64,000 bases of DNA, from the NCBI GenBank assembly GCA_964036195.1, contig OZ038450.1, positions 15,378,701 through 15,442,700 of the forward strand, read 5' to 3'. Below are positions 1 through 12,140 of this stretch, piece after piece. Each line of letters opens with the position of its first letter. Position 1 is the first letter of the stretch. The stretch comes from Sphaerolaimus hirsutus (Eukaryota > Nematoda > Chromadorea > Monhysterida > Sphaerolaimidae). The position numbers and the translations under genes are program-made. The notes under the pieces are model-generated. The model ran no database searches and had not been told where the DNA came from. It was given only the letters and a program-made list of their open reading frames with translations.

Positions 1-826
1 GAATGAAATCAAATGTGGTGCAACACCTGAATACACGGGTGTGAGGCGATAGATTGGCATGATTTTGCTCGATATAATTTTGATGTCTTAGCGACCAATG
101 AAAGTCGACAGGCAATTGCGACAAATGCACGAAAATACTCATGTGGAACGCGTCCATTTTAGAACGTTTTTAAAAATATCTTTATGACGGTTTAGACATT
201 ACCATGGGATCGTGTACAAGTGTACCTGGATAACTTCAACCTGGGTCATTAAGCATAATGCATGATTAAACACGTGTATATTGCTCTTTTTTTTAACGTA
301 GGAGCGGCGTGCAACTAAACGTGTTAGGCCGCAGAGGATTATGCATGTGCCGTGAGCCGTCGAAACAAGACATCGAGTTGAAGGTAACGGCATGTGATAC
401 CTCAATCCGAAATTTGAACATTGTATTGTATTGTATTAAAAATATATATAAATATCAATATCACTCAGAATTTGAAAAAATATAAATATATATAAATCAC
501 GGGTTATTTATATTTATTGTGATTTTCGAAAATATAAAACACGGGTTATTTTTTGAATGCTACTCACGATGCTTTGCATCTGTTCAGCTTTTGAAGATCC
601 TGATTATATATTTTCAAAAATTATTTTGTTAATAGTTTATATTGATTTACACTATAGGAAAAATTCAATTCAAAGGTAGAGACAAGAAAATTGTTATTTC
701 GAGTTTCGGATTTCATCATAATTAATTACCTAGGTAAGTGACTCACGCCAAGCATCTTCTTGAAACCACATAAATACAACAATTTACAACTCCAAACCAC
801 CTTAAAAGCGCTCAAGCATCTTCCAA
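1..826. other. Intergenic, no gene seen
   Basis: AT-rich sequence upstream of the Ly6-like gene. It contains A/T runs around 420-550 but no open frame with recognisable protein features and no repeat shared with the rest of the window. It may hold the promoter and 5' untranslated region of the next gene, but no TATA or initiator element stands out. Confidence 0.5.
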
Positions 827-1034
827 ATGCGCCGACCGAAACGCAAACAGTCGACAATTATCCTCCTAACAACACTAGCACTCTTAACATTGCCCCTGTC
901 GACCATGTGCACCAAGTGCCACTACGGCGAGACGGACGCGCAGACCAAGGTGTTCACGCCGAAGCACGGCGTGCTCGCCACCTGCACCGCCGACTACGTC
1001 ATCTACTGCTACAAGATATACATACACACTTTTA
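827..1034 (+). CDS. Ly6-like gene, exon 1
   Basis: Starts MRRPKRKQ and includes the signal peptide and the first cysteines (MCTKCHYGETD). It ends in phase 1 before GTGGGT. The nearest other frame is shorter and has no signal peptide. Confidence 0.7.
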
Positions 1035-2212
1035 GTGGGTGACAAGACGTTTTCATGGTGCTGTCGTAATACGTATTATACTCGGCGGACCCCAAAGTAT
1101 GCGCAGAATACTACCATAATTTTATGAATAACATCTTGTGATAAATTTCGTAATTAATTATTCGATAGTAAAAACGAAATGCTAGGATTAGTGATATGAA
1201 AAGCGTCAGAACTTTGGCGCCAAGCGCCATGGCGCTTCTCCGACCCCTAGCGCCAGAGCAAAATGGCGCCAAGCGCCAGAAGCGCCATGGCGCTTTTTGC
1301 TTTGGCGCTAGCGCCAGGCATTTTGTTCCTGGCGCCGGTCAAAAATAGCGCCAAGCGCCAAAAGCGCCATGGCGCTTTTACATCACTAGCTAGGATGAAA
1401 AAACTGTATAATTTTTGGCTCATTATTCAGATGGGTGATGGTATTTAGGTTTCCATACTATGTAAGAGTGATCTCCGCCGAGTATAATTGTATAGAACAT
1501 GGATATAACAATGCTCGCCCGCCACTTGCAGAGAAAAAAGTAACAGTGCACGGGTGCGACAACGGCCTGCAGCGATGCGAGGAGCTCGGCCCCGCCTGTC
1601 TCAAGGTTAACAACGCTAGTGTTACTAAATGGAATTTTCCCAACGCCAGATATCATAGAAGAATCGATGGGAGATATATACCGTATTTCCTCGAAAAACC
1701 CCCCGGGGGGTGATCGTTTCATAGTAGTCTCGAGAGGGGGCGGGGTCAAACGAGGGGGGGTATTTCGAGGAAATACGGTATTTAAAAAATCTCAGAAAAT
1801 ATAAGATTGTCTGAGATTTATATTTTATTCACCATTTTCTAAAGAGATTTAATTATAACTATTTTTGAGAGGTTTTCTGAGATTTTTAAAAATATCAGTA
1901 AATCTCTCAAATTCTGATATTTATATTTATTTATAATTTTCCAGGTTTTTTGAGACAGATTTGATTATATTTTTTCTTGAGGGATTTTCTGAGATTATAT
2001 TTTCTAAAAAATTTACGATTTTTACAATGCTAACGCCAGACCACATCAAACTCACAAAGGAGCGCATCGGCGCCGGGTACGGCTACACGGTCAAGTGCTG
2101 CTGCATCGACGAGCTGTGCAACGCCGGTGCTCGTTTCGGGGTGCAGAGATTGCTCTTGGCTTCATTGACCACCGTGGGCTTTATGATGCTGGTGCCTAAG
2201 TTGGGCCTTTAA
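827..2212 (+). CDS. Ly6/three-finger protein, probably GPI-anchored (three exons)
   Basis: Exons at 827-1034, 1532-1605 (or to 1618) and 2040-2212. The protein starts with a basic N-terminus and a hydrophobic signal peptide (IILLTTLALLTLPL). Cysteine-spaced segments follow: MCTKCHYG, ATCTADY, YCYK, HGCDNGLQRCEELGPACLK, then the family signature CCCIDELCN. A hydrophobic C-terminal tail (LLLASLTTVGFMMLV) follows the AG after CN, as expected for GPI attachment. This matches the Ly6/uPAR three-finger fold, whose members act at the cell surface, for example as channel or junction modulators. The exact member is not recognised. Both introns contain transposons. Splice phases agree for exon 1 to 2. 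The exon 2 end is ambiguous: AAG|GTTAAC gives phase 0, whereas a later GTGTTA donor gives the phase 1 that exon 3 needs. Confidence 0.75.
1079..1484. mobile_element. MITE, TACTCGGCGG family (interrupted)
   Basis: Ends read TACTCGGCGGAC and CTCCGCCGAGTA in inverted orientation. A solo copy of the same element lies at 31212-31402 without the interruption. A 200-base hAT-like element is inserted at 1189-1388. The MITE makes up most of intron 1 of the Ly6-like gene (44 bases before it, 47 after). Confidence 0.8.
1189..1388. mobile_element. hAT-like MITE, GGCGCC family, nested
   Basis: Begins TAGTGATAT and ends ACATCACTA. It is flanked by the exact 8-base duplication GCTAGGAT at 1181-1188 and 1389-1396. 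The interior is alternating GGCGCC and GCGCCATGGCGC palindromes. The 8-base duplication and TAG..CTA ends are the signature of hAT transposition. Confidence 0.88.
1532..1605 (+). CDS. Ly6-like gene, exon 2
   Basis: Follows a CTTGCAG acceptor and encodes VTVHGCDNGLQRCEELGPA plus CLK. The end is either 1605 (donor GTTAAC) or 1618 (donor GTGTTA); only 1618 keeps exon 3 in frame. Confidence 0.65.
1679..1780. mobile_element. MITE, TACCGTATTTCCTCG family, short copy
   Basis: Perfect-looking terminal inverted repeats, TACCGTATTTCCTCGA and TCGAGGAAATACGGTA, 102 bases in all with a G/C-rich core. Lies in intron 2 of the Ly6-like gene. Confidence 0.8.
2040..2212 (+). CDS. Ly6-like gene, exon 3
   Basis: Acceptor AACGCCAG. 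Encodes HIKLTKERIGAGYGYTVK, then CCCIDELCN and a hydrophobic GPI-type tail ending LVPKLGL and TAA. CC-x2-DELCN is the Ly6 family C-terminal signature. Confidence 0.75.
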
Positions 2213-2386
2213 AATTGATTTTGATGTAGACTGTATTGAATAGTTCATTTTTGTATTTACCTACCTATCTTTGTTTCCACGGGCCAATCCAACAACGTGT
2301 CAGAAGAGTACATTGTTCAACCGGCAATATTTGTCGGTGAATTGCATAGAGGCTCCTCAACTTGAACCTGATCAGGTTGCGCTCCC

Positions 2387-2540
2387 GCACCCTGTAAAGT
2401 GCCATGTCAATTGACAAATGTCATGCAAAGTGTCTATCAAAATTTAAAATAAAAGATTTTATTACTCAACTTTTGACATTTTGCATGACATTTCACAAAT
2501 TATGACATTTTGCATGCCCATTTAATTGTTTACAGGGTGC
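2387..2540. mobile_element. Foldback MITE, CCCTGTAAA/TTTACAGGG family
   Basis: Inverted termini GCACCCTGTAAA and TTTACAGGGTGC, with repeated TGACA(A/T)TTTGCATGACA words inside. The same words build the large array at 11.0-17.4 kb and the copies at 25.8 and 53.2 kb. An AATAAA lies inside and could serve the upstream Ly6-like gene. Confidence 0.65.
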
Positions 2541-2555
2541 TGGACTGCACCAGTG

Positions 2556-3735
2556 TAGTGATGTAAAAGCGCCACGGCGCTGGCGCCTGGCGCTAGCGCC
2601 AAACGAAAAAGCGCCATGGCGCTTGGCGCCTTTTTGCCGTGGCGCCATTGGCGCTTGGCGCCCACACCTCCAAAAGCGCCATGGCGCTTTTGGCGCTTGG
2701 CGCTATAAAGCCGTGGCGCCATTGGCGCTTGGCGCTCACACTTTAAAAAGCGCCAAAAAAGCGCCATACTGTCTGTGTACGTTTTCGATACGTACATCAA
2801 ATATGCCATCAAAATATGAGATGATTGTTTTTTTGTTCCATCCAATTTTCCCATTACCTAACAATTATGGTTCACACACCCAAATTTCATGGATTTTAGG
2901 TATATAATAGCAAAATTTCACTTGCTTCAAAAAAGTCACCTACTTAAACTTTCAGCATTCAGAGTAAAACTACCAATATAGCATGCTGAATGTACACTAC
3001 TCTTTTATTTACCCTATGTCCTTAAATATGATCCCCTTGAATAACACCCCTGAATAACTTCACATGTTAGCCAAGTGATGAAAAATACCCCACCCCCTGA
3101 ATAACTCCCCCATATGGGTATTTGATATGTACCTATATCCGCAATGTGTATTTGAATGCCAATGAAGTCTCAATGAATTTTTCAATGGATACCTTGTTTT
3201 TATTGTTGTTGAACTATCAAATACCTGGATTACATGAGTTTATGGAATGCATACAAAGAATGAAGTGCATGTTCGGAGAAAAAATAACTCTCCTTAGAAT
3301 AACACCCCCTTGAATACCCCCTCCAAAACTTAGGATGAAATAACTCCCCTGGGGTCTTATTTGAGGATATACGGTACTTGCATTCACTGCAAGTACATGG
3401 GTACTTTTGTGCACAAATTTCCACGCAGCTTCATTAATCAAGTAGGGAACATCTTTGTGTATTTAGCATCCAGTTCGATCCATATACCATGTAACTTTAG
3501 ATATTGATGTACATGGTGATGAAAAATGGCCAAGAAATTTTTGGCGCTGGCGCTATTGGCGCTTGGCGCCATTGTCCTCTGGCGCCATTGGCGCTTGGCG
3601 CTACCGTCTGGAAAGGCGCCATGGCGCTTGGCGCTAAAATCGTGTGGCGCCATTGGCGCTTGGCGCCGCAATGGGAAAAGCGCCATGGCGCTTTTGGCGC
3701 TTGGCGCCGAAACTCTGGCGCTTTTCACATCACTA
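2556..3735. mobile_element. hAT-like element, GGCGCC family, long copy
   Basis: Starts TAGTGATGTAAAAGCGCC, ends CACATCACTA, and is flanked by the exact 8-base duplication CACCAGTG (2548-2555, 3736-3743). Both ends carry about 200 bases of GGCGCC/GCGCCATGGCGC palindromes. The 0.8 kb middle shows no transposase and is interrupted by a C-rich MITE (3010-3376). Non-autonomous. Confidence 0.88.
3010..3376. mobile_element. MITE, TACCGTATTTCCTCG family, nested and diverged
   Basis: Begins TACCCTATGTCC and ends GAGGATATACGGTA. The interior has the family word CTTGAATAACACCCC / CCTGAATAACTCCCCC in several copies. It sits inside the longer hAT-like element, so it inserted later than its host. Confidence 0.65.
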
Positions 3736-3743
3736 CACCAGTG

Positions 3744-5265
3744 CTCCTAAAAGTGCGTTCGAAAACGTATTTCTTATTTGCCAGGGACTTTGAGACTCGT
3801 CCAAAATTTGTCACTTGAAAGGACACTTTAAAAGTTGCGGGATTGGTGTCAGTTTCAGATGAATAAAGCAAACGTAATTAACGGTCAGTACAAATGCCTC
3901 CATTTTAGCATAAGTAAAATAAATAAAAATGCATATGGCACCGTTATGAATTTTTTTGTGGATTATAAATATCATAGGTATTATAGGTATAGAAAGTGCA
4001 CAAAACGTTATGAGCATACATACCTGTTTTCCGAACGAGCTCAACTTAAGAGATAAAAAACACCAAAAATCGACTAAGCCACATAAATATCTACGCGTTT
4101 GAAAATCCGATTTTCCCGGATTTAGGTAGAGTTATGTGTTTTCGATTCAACTAAATACATTCCATGTTTTACATTACAAAAAAAACTATCGGAAACGGTC
4201 GACAGCATGTTGCTCAATAAAATCATGCATAAAAGTGCATGTTCACAGTAAAACATTTCCAAAGCTCACGCTGTGCCCCATTTCAAGTTTCAAAATTTTT
4301 ATCGAAATTGGTTATTCATTGAGAAGTGAATCGGGCCGACAATACGGAGCGTAAACATAGTTTTACACATTTATTTCACTGATTTTGATAGATTTTGACA
4401 ATAAGAAACTCGAAATTATGCCAATTTACGGCGGACGGTTATCGAATAAAATCGTTCCGGCATATTTACGATTCTTGTATTTTACAATTGAGTATTTTTC
4501 TAAATATCTGTACTTCTGAGGATCTCAAATAGTCTTCGTGTTTATTTTTCAGATTACTGTATTCACACAGAGTGACATTTTATTGGCTCGTTTCACCAAA
4601 GTTCGCACTCGAAGTGCAATCGAAAGAAATTACCTACGCAGTTACAACACTTTACTATCATTTCTTTCAAAACATCACTATACTCAAATGAAATTTTTTT
4701 ACCTTTACAACATTTACAGCTTTTATAAGGCAACCGTAAAAATTCAATTAAAAAATTTTTCCCGCAACGGGTGAGAAATGCCATATCAAATTTCTTAGGT
4801 GCGGGCGACGTTACCACCGAAGGAAGCACTTACTTAAAGTGAACACCTGAAACTTCCGTCTTTTGTTTTATATCCAACATGAAGTTTGGCATTTGGCACC
4901 CTTCCCTTTTCCTGGTAATGTCTAAAATTAGTTAATTTGTACGCTTCAGCAAAATTTTCACTCTTTCCGTTCCTTTTCACGTTTCATTTGATAAACACCA
5001 TAGAGGAGTTACTTGCTTCAAGTAGCCCATACACAAATTTGCCACCATTTTATCTGTTACTTCGCCATGTAAAGTTCAGTGCGGCGAAAACACATACTCA
5101 CCTGCTTCTTTCATTTCGTACTTGTACCCGTTTTCGCTTTGTGATACACAAAGTAACACTTTACCAAAAACCAAGAGCATTCAGTTACAAAGTAAATAAG
5201 TAAATACAACATCGAATGTATTTACGTGGGGAGGTACGCATTGACGTGACGTTTATATGTATTCA
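3744..5265. other. Intergenic, no gene seen
   Basis: About 1.5 kb of AT-rich single-copy-looking sequence up to the assembly gap. Short open frames exist on both strands but have biased low-complexity composition and no recognisable motif. Confidence 0.5.
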
Positions 5266-5465
5266 NNNNNNNNNNNNNNNNNNNNNNNNNNNNNNNNNNN
5301 NNNNNNNNNNNNNNNNNNNNNNNNNNNNNNNNNNNNNNNNNNNNNNNNNNNNNNNNNNNNNNNNNNNNNNNNNNNNNNNNNNNNNNNNNNNNNNNNNNNN
5401 NNNNNNNNNNNNNNNNNNNNNNNNNNNNNNNNNNNNNNNNNNNNNNNNNNNNNNNNNNNNNNNNN
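5266..5465. other. Assembly gap (200 N)
   Basis: Exactly 200 N characters, which looks like a scaffolding gap of nominal size. The true distance and content are unknown. Confidence 0.98.
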
Positions 5466-5939
5466 AGTGTGAGCTGTGTCAAAGTGCTGCAAACATTAAA
5501 GATACAAAAAGCTCACGCTGCCATACAAAAGTTTGGTGAAACTGTTTCTTGTGATGCAGTTTGCTGTGTTGATAGCCTATATTATTAGATTTGTATACAT
5601 TTGCCTTGATATACATCTTTTGATAGCTCAATTAGAAAATGGCATGGTATATGATATATCACTTTTGTGCATTCAAAAGCATACAGATGTTTGGCTGCAG
5701 CGTCCACTTTTTGTTGGCTTTAGCCATTTTTTATTGGATGTACTTCTTTTTGGGGGCCACAGGCACAAAAAATTTATAAGTTATTGCAAATCAAGCAAAT
5801 GCCAAATTTGGCACTGAGAAAGACAATCTATAGTCAAGAAGAAGCCAAATACTAATATTCAAAATATTTTCAACTTGAATGTCACAAATTTCTCGTTTGT
5901 ATTAGTATAATTACTTGATTTTTATCTGAAATTGTTCAC

Positions 5940-7110
5940 CTGAAAGTTGCCACTTGACATTTGAACTGACATTAAGAACTTGACATTTAGAACCTATAGT
6001 TATCACTTGACATTTCTGACTTGACATTACCCACTTGACAATGACTTGACATGAACCACCTGCTATATTTTCACCTGATAGTTTTCACTTGACATTTATG
6101 ACTTGACACCTGAAAATTATCACCTGAAAATTATCAGTTGACACCAAAAATTTGACATTTGAATTGAACTATCACTTGACACCAAAAATGACTTTTACTT
6201 GTCATTTGACTGGATTTTCACTTAAATGTTGGTATCTCCACTTCATCTCCACTATCACTATCTCCCTGTTAATAGTGCTTTTTTATGCTGTTTTTATCGA
6301 GTGGCACCATGGAGTCCAATATGGCACCATTTTTATGAGTGGTGCCATAGACTCCAAAGTGGCACCATCTTATGTATATTTTTATTTTTTATTTCAAAAT
6401 AGTTTTTCAAATTTTTTTATTAAATTTTTTAATTATTTTTTTCAAATTTTTTTCTTCAAATGTTTCATTCAAATTTATTCAAAGTTTTTTTATAAATAAT
6501 TTATAATTTTTTTCATTAATTTAAAAAAAAGTAAAAAAAATAAAAAAATAAAAAAATAAAAAAACTTTTAAAAAAAAACTTAAAAAATGTTTGTTTAATT
6601 TAAAAAATTTAAAAAAAAATTTAAAAAAATAAATAAATAAAAAATAAATAAAAATTTAATAAATTTTTTGAAAAAATTGAACAAATTTGAAAAAATAGAT
6701 GCTAGAATTAGATGCCTCAATTCAGAACTAGGTGCCTCAATTGCCTCAATTTTTTTAATCTTAAAAGAAAAATTTAATCACTTTTTTTATTTTTTTAAAA
6801 AATAAAAAATATATATAAAAAAATTTATAAAAAAAACTTTTAAAAAAATTTTAATTTAAAAAATGTATTTTTTTTTGAAAAAATTTAAAAAAATTTTTTT
6901 AATTTAATAAAAAATTTAAAAAAATTGAACAAATTTAAAAAAATAGATGCTAGAACTAGATGCCTCAATTCGGAACGAAATAGGTGCCTCAATCGCATTT
7001 CTGACTTTGTATTACCGCTTGTCATTTATGAGTTGACAGACAACTTGACATTTGACTTGATTTTTCATCTGACATTTGACTTGACATTAACCACTACAAC
7101 TTTATGACTG
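5940..7110. repeat. ACTTGACATTT repeats flanking an A/T-only tract
   Basis: 5940-6200 and 7015-7090 are built from irregular copies of CACTTGACATTT and ACTTGACA. Between them, about 6360-6960 is almost pure A/T with two copies of an ATGCCTCAATTC-type word (6710-6750, 6958-6990). This looks like a degenerate foldback element or satellite. No coding potential. Confidence 0.55.
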
Positions 7111-7931
7111 AAAGTAATCAGCATGCAAGGTCACATGCTCAGTACCACATCAAGCAGTAGTTCAGGCATGTTTGCACATTTTACACAAAATAAGCAAACT
7201 TGAATAACTTTTGTAAATCTGTACCAAAATTGCCAAAAATTGGCTCATTTGAAAGCTCTAGTCATGGCACACATCAACAAATTTTTTTTATTGCCCCGTT
7301 TGTATTCAAATTTTAAATTTATTGAGGTTTGAAAATTTCAAACAGATACCGTACCAAAGTGGGCGGAGCCTGTGAAAAAATTTTTCGAAAATAAGAAATG
7401 GCATCATATGCTCTTTCATATGAGCCATCAACCATGAAAATCGGTCGTGTTTCAAGGAAGTTATTGCAGTTTGAAGATTGTCGGGAGAACAAGAAGAACA
7501 AGAACAAGAACAACGACAACAACACTGTCTAGAAAAGAAAATGTGCAATAACTTCCTCCCAACTCGACCATTTGATCTGAAAATTTGCATGGGGGTACTT
7601 TTCGACACGGGCTATTCAATGGTATAATTTGTTTTGCCGTAGCTTGTCGCGCTCCGAAGTTATTGCGATTTCAATTTTGCGATTTCCGCATTTTGGTGTG
7701 TCGGACCATATTATGGGTGGGTCGCTTGCGCCCTCCCTCGGCAGCGAGGGATGGCGCTGGCGCGCCCACCCGATCTAGTGAGCAATCTAGCTCTAGCAAA
7801 ATTCAATTGCTTGAATTGGTATCAAACTTCCTTCAATTATGAGGCAAATTAAGAGCCACATTTTTGTGGATACATGGAAACTATAATGGATAATATAATA
7901 TTTATGTGTCAATTGAAACCATCATGTAGTA
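7111..7931. other. Intergenic, no gene seen
   Basis: Includes a short AAGAAGAAC-type simple repeat (about 7485-7525), which gives a false Cys/Ser-rich frame on the minus strand. A GC-richer patch lies at 7720-7790. No gene recognised. Confidence 0.45.
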
Positions 7932-9112
7932 TTAGGTTGTAAACTAAATAACCTTAATTTTTTTGCGATTTCACATTCATGCGTCCCATTTTGTTGTACA
8001 TTGGCGGAAGTTAAAAATGTTCGGGTATGTTGGGGTTTGGGGTTGGGGCTATGACGAAAATTTTTTGTTTCCTCGAATAATCCCCCAGTCCCGAGATAAG
8101 GGGGGTCTATAGAAAGGTGGTCGTTTTGAATGACCGATCTGGATGTTGGACGGATATTTGAAGCTCTATACATCAGCCATTTCTGGGCCGATTTGGGTCA
8201 ATCAACGCTTAAAATGATCAGTAAAACTTGCGGATTCCATTTTTGTGGTCGGATTAGTGATGTAAGTTAAGCAAATCTTCTCCCATCAGAGATGCGTAAA
8301 GGATATGCATATGGAGAAGTTGCATTCCCGCCGCTTTATGCGGTTACCTTTTCCTATAGTTAGGAGGCTAAAGTTCAAAGTGCTATAACGTTTGATTGGA
8401 AAGAGATATTAAAAAAAAAATTTGCGCCAGATGAATTCTCTTTATCTAAAGTTTATGATAGCATGGTCAGAAACACAAATTTCTGGTGTTGAAAAACCGG
8501 GTCAAATCAGCATACGAAATTCAAACATCACTAATCCGACCACAAAAATGGAATCTGTGGGTTTTACCGATCATTTTAAGTGTTCACTGATTCAAATCGG
8601 CCTGGAAATGGCCGATTTATGGAGCTTCAAAGTCAACGTCCAGAGCGGCTATTTCAGAGCGGTCCAGACCACCTTTTTATAGACCCCCATTATCTCGGGA
8701 CTGGGGGATTATTCGAGGAAACAAAAAGATTTCATCATAGTCCCAACTCCAAACAACTCCAAACTCCAACATACTCGAACGGCATTAATATCCGCCAATG
8801 TATACTCCGGTTACTTTACACCTTGCACGCGTGGTTCCCGCTGGAAGTGTGCCAACAATGGTTAACGCGTGCGAATTTCATAAAAAGATGACATAATTGA
8901 TTGTTGTTATAATGTTATTCATCAACATATTCACATCGATGAATTTTTCACCTTTTTGTGGAAATCGCATGATTTAATAATCATTGGCACGCTTCCAACA
9001 CGAGACATAAATCAGTGCGAGGGCAGAGTGTCATGTCCGCCGAGTATACAACAGAATGGGACGCATGAATGTGAAATCGCAAAAAATTAAGGTTATTTAG
9101 TTTACAACCTAA
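7932..9112. mobile_element. Mariner-like non-autonomous element, copy 1
   Basis: Flanked by TA (7930-7931, 9113-9114). Terminal inverted repeats begin TTAGGTTGTAAACTAA at the left and end TTAGTTTACAACCTAA at the right. Subterminal inverted modules (CTCGAATAATCCCCCAGT near 8070 and its complement near 8700) frame the core. There is no transposase. A 244-base MITE is inserted at 8803-9046. TA duplication and TTAGGTTG ends fit Tc1/mariner elements. Confidence 0.75.
8803..9046. mobile_element. MITE, TACTCGGCGGACATGATA family, nested
   Basis: Inverted copy of the elements at 53662-53908 and 61526-61770. It shares the internal words GTGCCAACAATGGTTAACGC and GGCACGCTTCCAACACGAGA and ends in GTCCGCCGAGTA. 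Nested in a mariner-like element. Confidence 0.75.
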
Positions 9113-9376
9113 TATTTGATTGTGTAGTAATTCAATCAAATACTACAATCAGAAACGAGAGTCGATAAGAAACAGGCAGTGCCAGTCTAGTACACCCTAC
9201 AGTCTGGCGCATTGCATTTGGATTTAGCTTTCTTATCTCTTATCTAGTCTAGTATTCATATATTTGTGATTTGGGAGGACATGTAAACACGTCTACGCGT
9301 GCTATCTTTCACACACATTCGATTCATCTGGCGAATATCCTAATTCTATCTAAATTGTTTGGGCAAGTAATTTGTA

Positions 9377-10606
9377 TTAGGTTGTAAACTAATGAAGTGT
9401 CTTTTTTCGCCATCTCATACAAATATACATTTGTGCTTTCCATTGTGTTGTACGTTGACCGATTTTGATGCCATTTGAGTATGTTGTGGTTTGGGGTCTG
9501 GGCTATGATGAAATGTTTTTGTTTGCTCAAATAATCCCCCAGTCCCGAGATAAGGGGGGTCTATAAAAAGGTGGTCATTTTACGTGGCCAATATGCACAT
9601 TGACTTTGAAGCTTAATAACTCAGCCATTTCTGGGCCGATTCGGATCGTTCAACACTTAAAATAACCAGGACAATCCGCAGATTGTATTTTTGTGGTCGA
9701 GTTAGTGATGTCTTAATCCCGTATGCCGATTTGACCCGGTTTTTGAACCTGAAAAATATTCGTAATTATAATTTTTCAAGACCATTTTTTGAAGTTGCTA
9801 TCATATACTATAGACAAAAAGAATAAATCTGGCCCAAAAATTTCTTCAATATCTCTCTCCAGTCAAAAGTTATATCACTTTAAACATTCGCCTCCCAACA
9901 ATAAATAGAAAAATCTGCATGACGAGCAAATGCATGTGACTTCAGAAATCCATATCTCGGCCATTTCTCAGCCAATTTCCACCAATGAACACTTAAAATG
10001 ATCAGAAAAACCTGTAAGTTTCATTTTTATTCTCAGGTTATCTGTATTCATCGTTCTTGATTAGTTGTTTACATGTATGGGAGGCGGAAGTTTAAAGTTC
10101 TATTACTTTTGATTGGAAAGAGATATTGAAATAATTTTTTTGGTATGTTATCGTCTAAAGGTCTACCATTGTCTACCATTGTCTACCATTGTCTAAAGTA
10201 TATGATAGCATGTTTAGAAAAATTTATTTTTTGTGTTTAAAAACTGGGTCAAATCGGCATACGTAATTTAGACATCACTCATCCGACCACAAAAATGGAA
10301 TCTACTGGTTGTGCTGATCATTTTAAGTGTCGAACGATCCAAATTGGCCCAGAAATGGCTGAGTGAGTAAGGTTCAAAGTGAATGTGTAGACCGGCCATG
10401 CAAAATGACCACCTTTTTATAGACCCCCCTTATCTCGGGACTGGGGGATTATTCGAGGAAACAAAAACATTTCTTCATAGCCCAGACCCCAAACCCCAAC
10501 ATACTCAAATGGCATCAAAATCGGTCAACGTACAAAAGAATGTGGGATGCACAAATGTATATTTGTATGAAATCGAAAAAAGACACTTCATTAGTTTACA
10601 ACCTAA
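9377..10606. mobile_element. Mariner-like non-autonomous element, copy 2
   Basis: Same termini as the 7932 copy (TTAGGTTGTAAACTAA / TTAGTTTACAACCTAA), with TA at 9375-9376 and 10607-10608. Subterminal CCCAGTCCCGAGATAAGG modules are in inverted orientation near 9540 and 10430. A short triplicated word GTCTACCATT lies near 10165-10195. No transposase frame. Confidence 0.75.
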
Positions 10607-10984
10607 TATTATGTATTGAAAAAAAGTGATGCAATAGCTTTTAACTGCGCGGCAGTGGGCAAAAATCAGAAAACATTCCCAAAAAGTTAAGCAACACTGG
10701 GTTTGGGATCGTGCAAAAATGAGCGCTCATTCACCCAAATGATATAAAGCAATGCCAAAGCTGAAATGCAACACGTTGGCTCTGTGCCAAGGGATGCTAG
10801 AGAGGGGTTGCACTGATACGCACATCTGCCCGATACGCACATTTGCCCGTTTTTTTCACTTGACACTCTTTCAAGTGATTTTCAGATATGAGTAAAGTAA
10901 AAAAAGTTGCGCAATGACATTTGTGAACTTTTTTCACTTCACTCATATTTGAAAATCACCTGAAAATGTGTCAAGTTACAGTTG
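10607..10984. repeat. Spacer with inverted repeat
   Basis: No gene. A stem of about 35 bases with imperfections pairs 10857-10894 (TTCACTTGACACTC...) with 10941-10977 (...AATGTGTCAAGT). It borders the large foldback array. Confidence 0.5.
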
Positions 10985-12140
10985 ATACTTCATTTTCGAT
11001 GAAAACGGTGCTTGGCACAATGCGGTTGATGTGCTGGTGCCACTCCCAGACCCTGAAAAAATCCCTAAAAATGTCAAATGTTATGCGAAGTGTCAAAAGT
11101 CATGGTAAATGCTCTGCAAAACGTTCAATACATTTTACGCCCTTGTTCATACATCTGGGCCTGCCCCCTGCCTTTCAAAAATCATGCAAAGTCTCAAAAA
11201 TGTATAGAAAATGCCCCGCAAAATGCCAAATATTCAGTTCTCTATTTACTGTACCACCCCCAAATAAATTCGAGCATTTAATCGCACTTTAACAGATATG
11301 TCTTATGAAACCAATATTTCGCGGGTTTGAAAAACCTTTTTAGCAGCCTTAAAAATCTCATAAAGTACCATCTACTGGGCTAAAGTACCCATGACTTTCC
11401 CCACTTACATGAGATTTGACATTTTACAAAACTTTTGCAATTTATCAAAAATAAAACGTCAAACGTCATGCAGCGTCAAAAGTCACATAAAGTACCCTGT
11501 ACTTGCCATTTTGCAGCCCATTTTCCATAACATTTGACATTTTACAGGCCTCTATCCTACATCTAGGACAACCCGTGACATCATTTATCAAAAATCAAAA
11601 GTCAAACATCATGCTATCATAAACTGCCCTGTAATTCCCATTTTACACCTCATTTTCCATGACTTTTGACACTTTGCATGACATTTAACCTAATCTGAGG
11701 GTCGGGCTATTTCGAAAGGTGTTTACTATTTTGCCAGAACTTTCTAGAACTGACGTAATGTGTCACTAGACTAAATATGTACATGGGTATTGGTGCCCTG
11801 TTCGGGATATCACCTTGACTTTCAAAGCTTTCGCATGATATTTGACATTTTCAAGACATTCCTACAGTGTGTGATTGCGTTCCAAAGGGCCCAAAGCAGT
11901 TCCTCGACATTGAATGTCATGTACTGTGAGAAGTTATAGAAAGTGCCCTGCTAAAAAGTTTTTTCAAACCCGCGAAATATAGGTTTCATTACACAAAGCT
12001 GCTGAAGTGCCATTAAATGCTCAACTGGTATTTATTTAGGAGTGCTACAGTAAATACCAGAACTGTGAATAGTTGGCATTTGGCAGGGCATTTTCCATGA
12101 CTTTTGACACTTTGCATGACATTTGACATTTTACAGGGCT

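Noticed and set aside
5216..5539. Open frames running across the N gap
   Set aside because: They consist almost entirely of unknown bases.
7306..7608. Cys-rich minus-strand frame (QCCCRCSCSCSS)
   Set aside because: Produced by an AACAAGAA-type simple repeat; no signal peptide or Cys framework of a known family.
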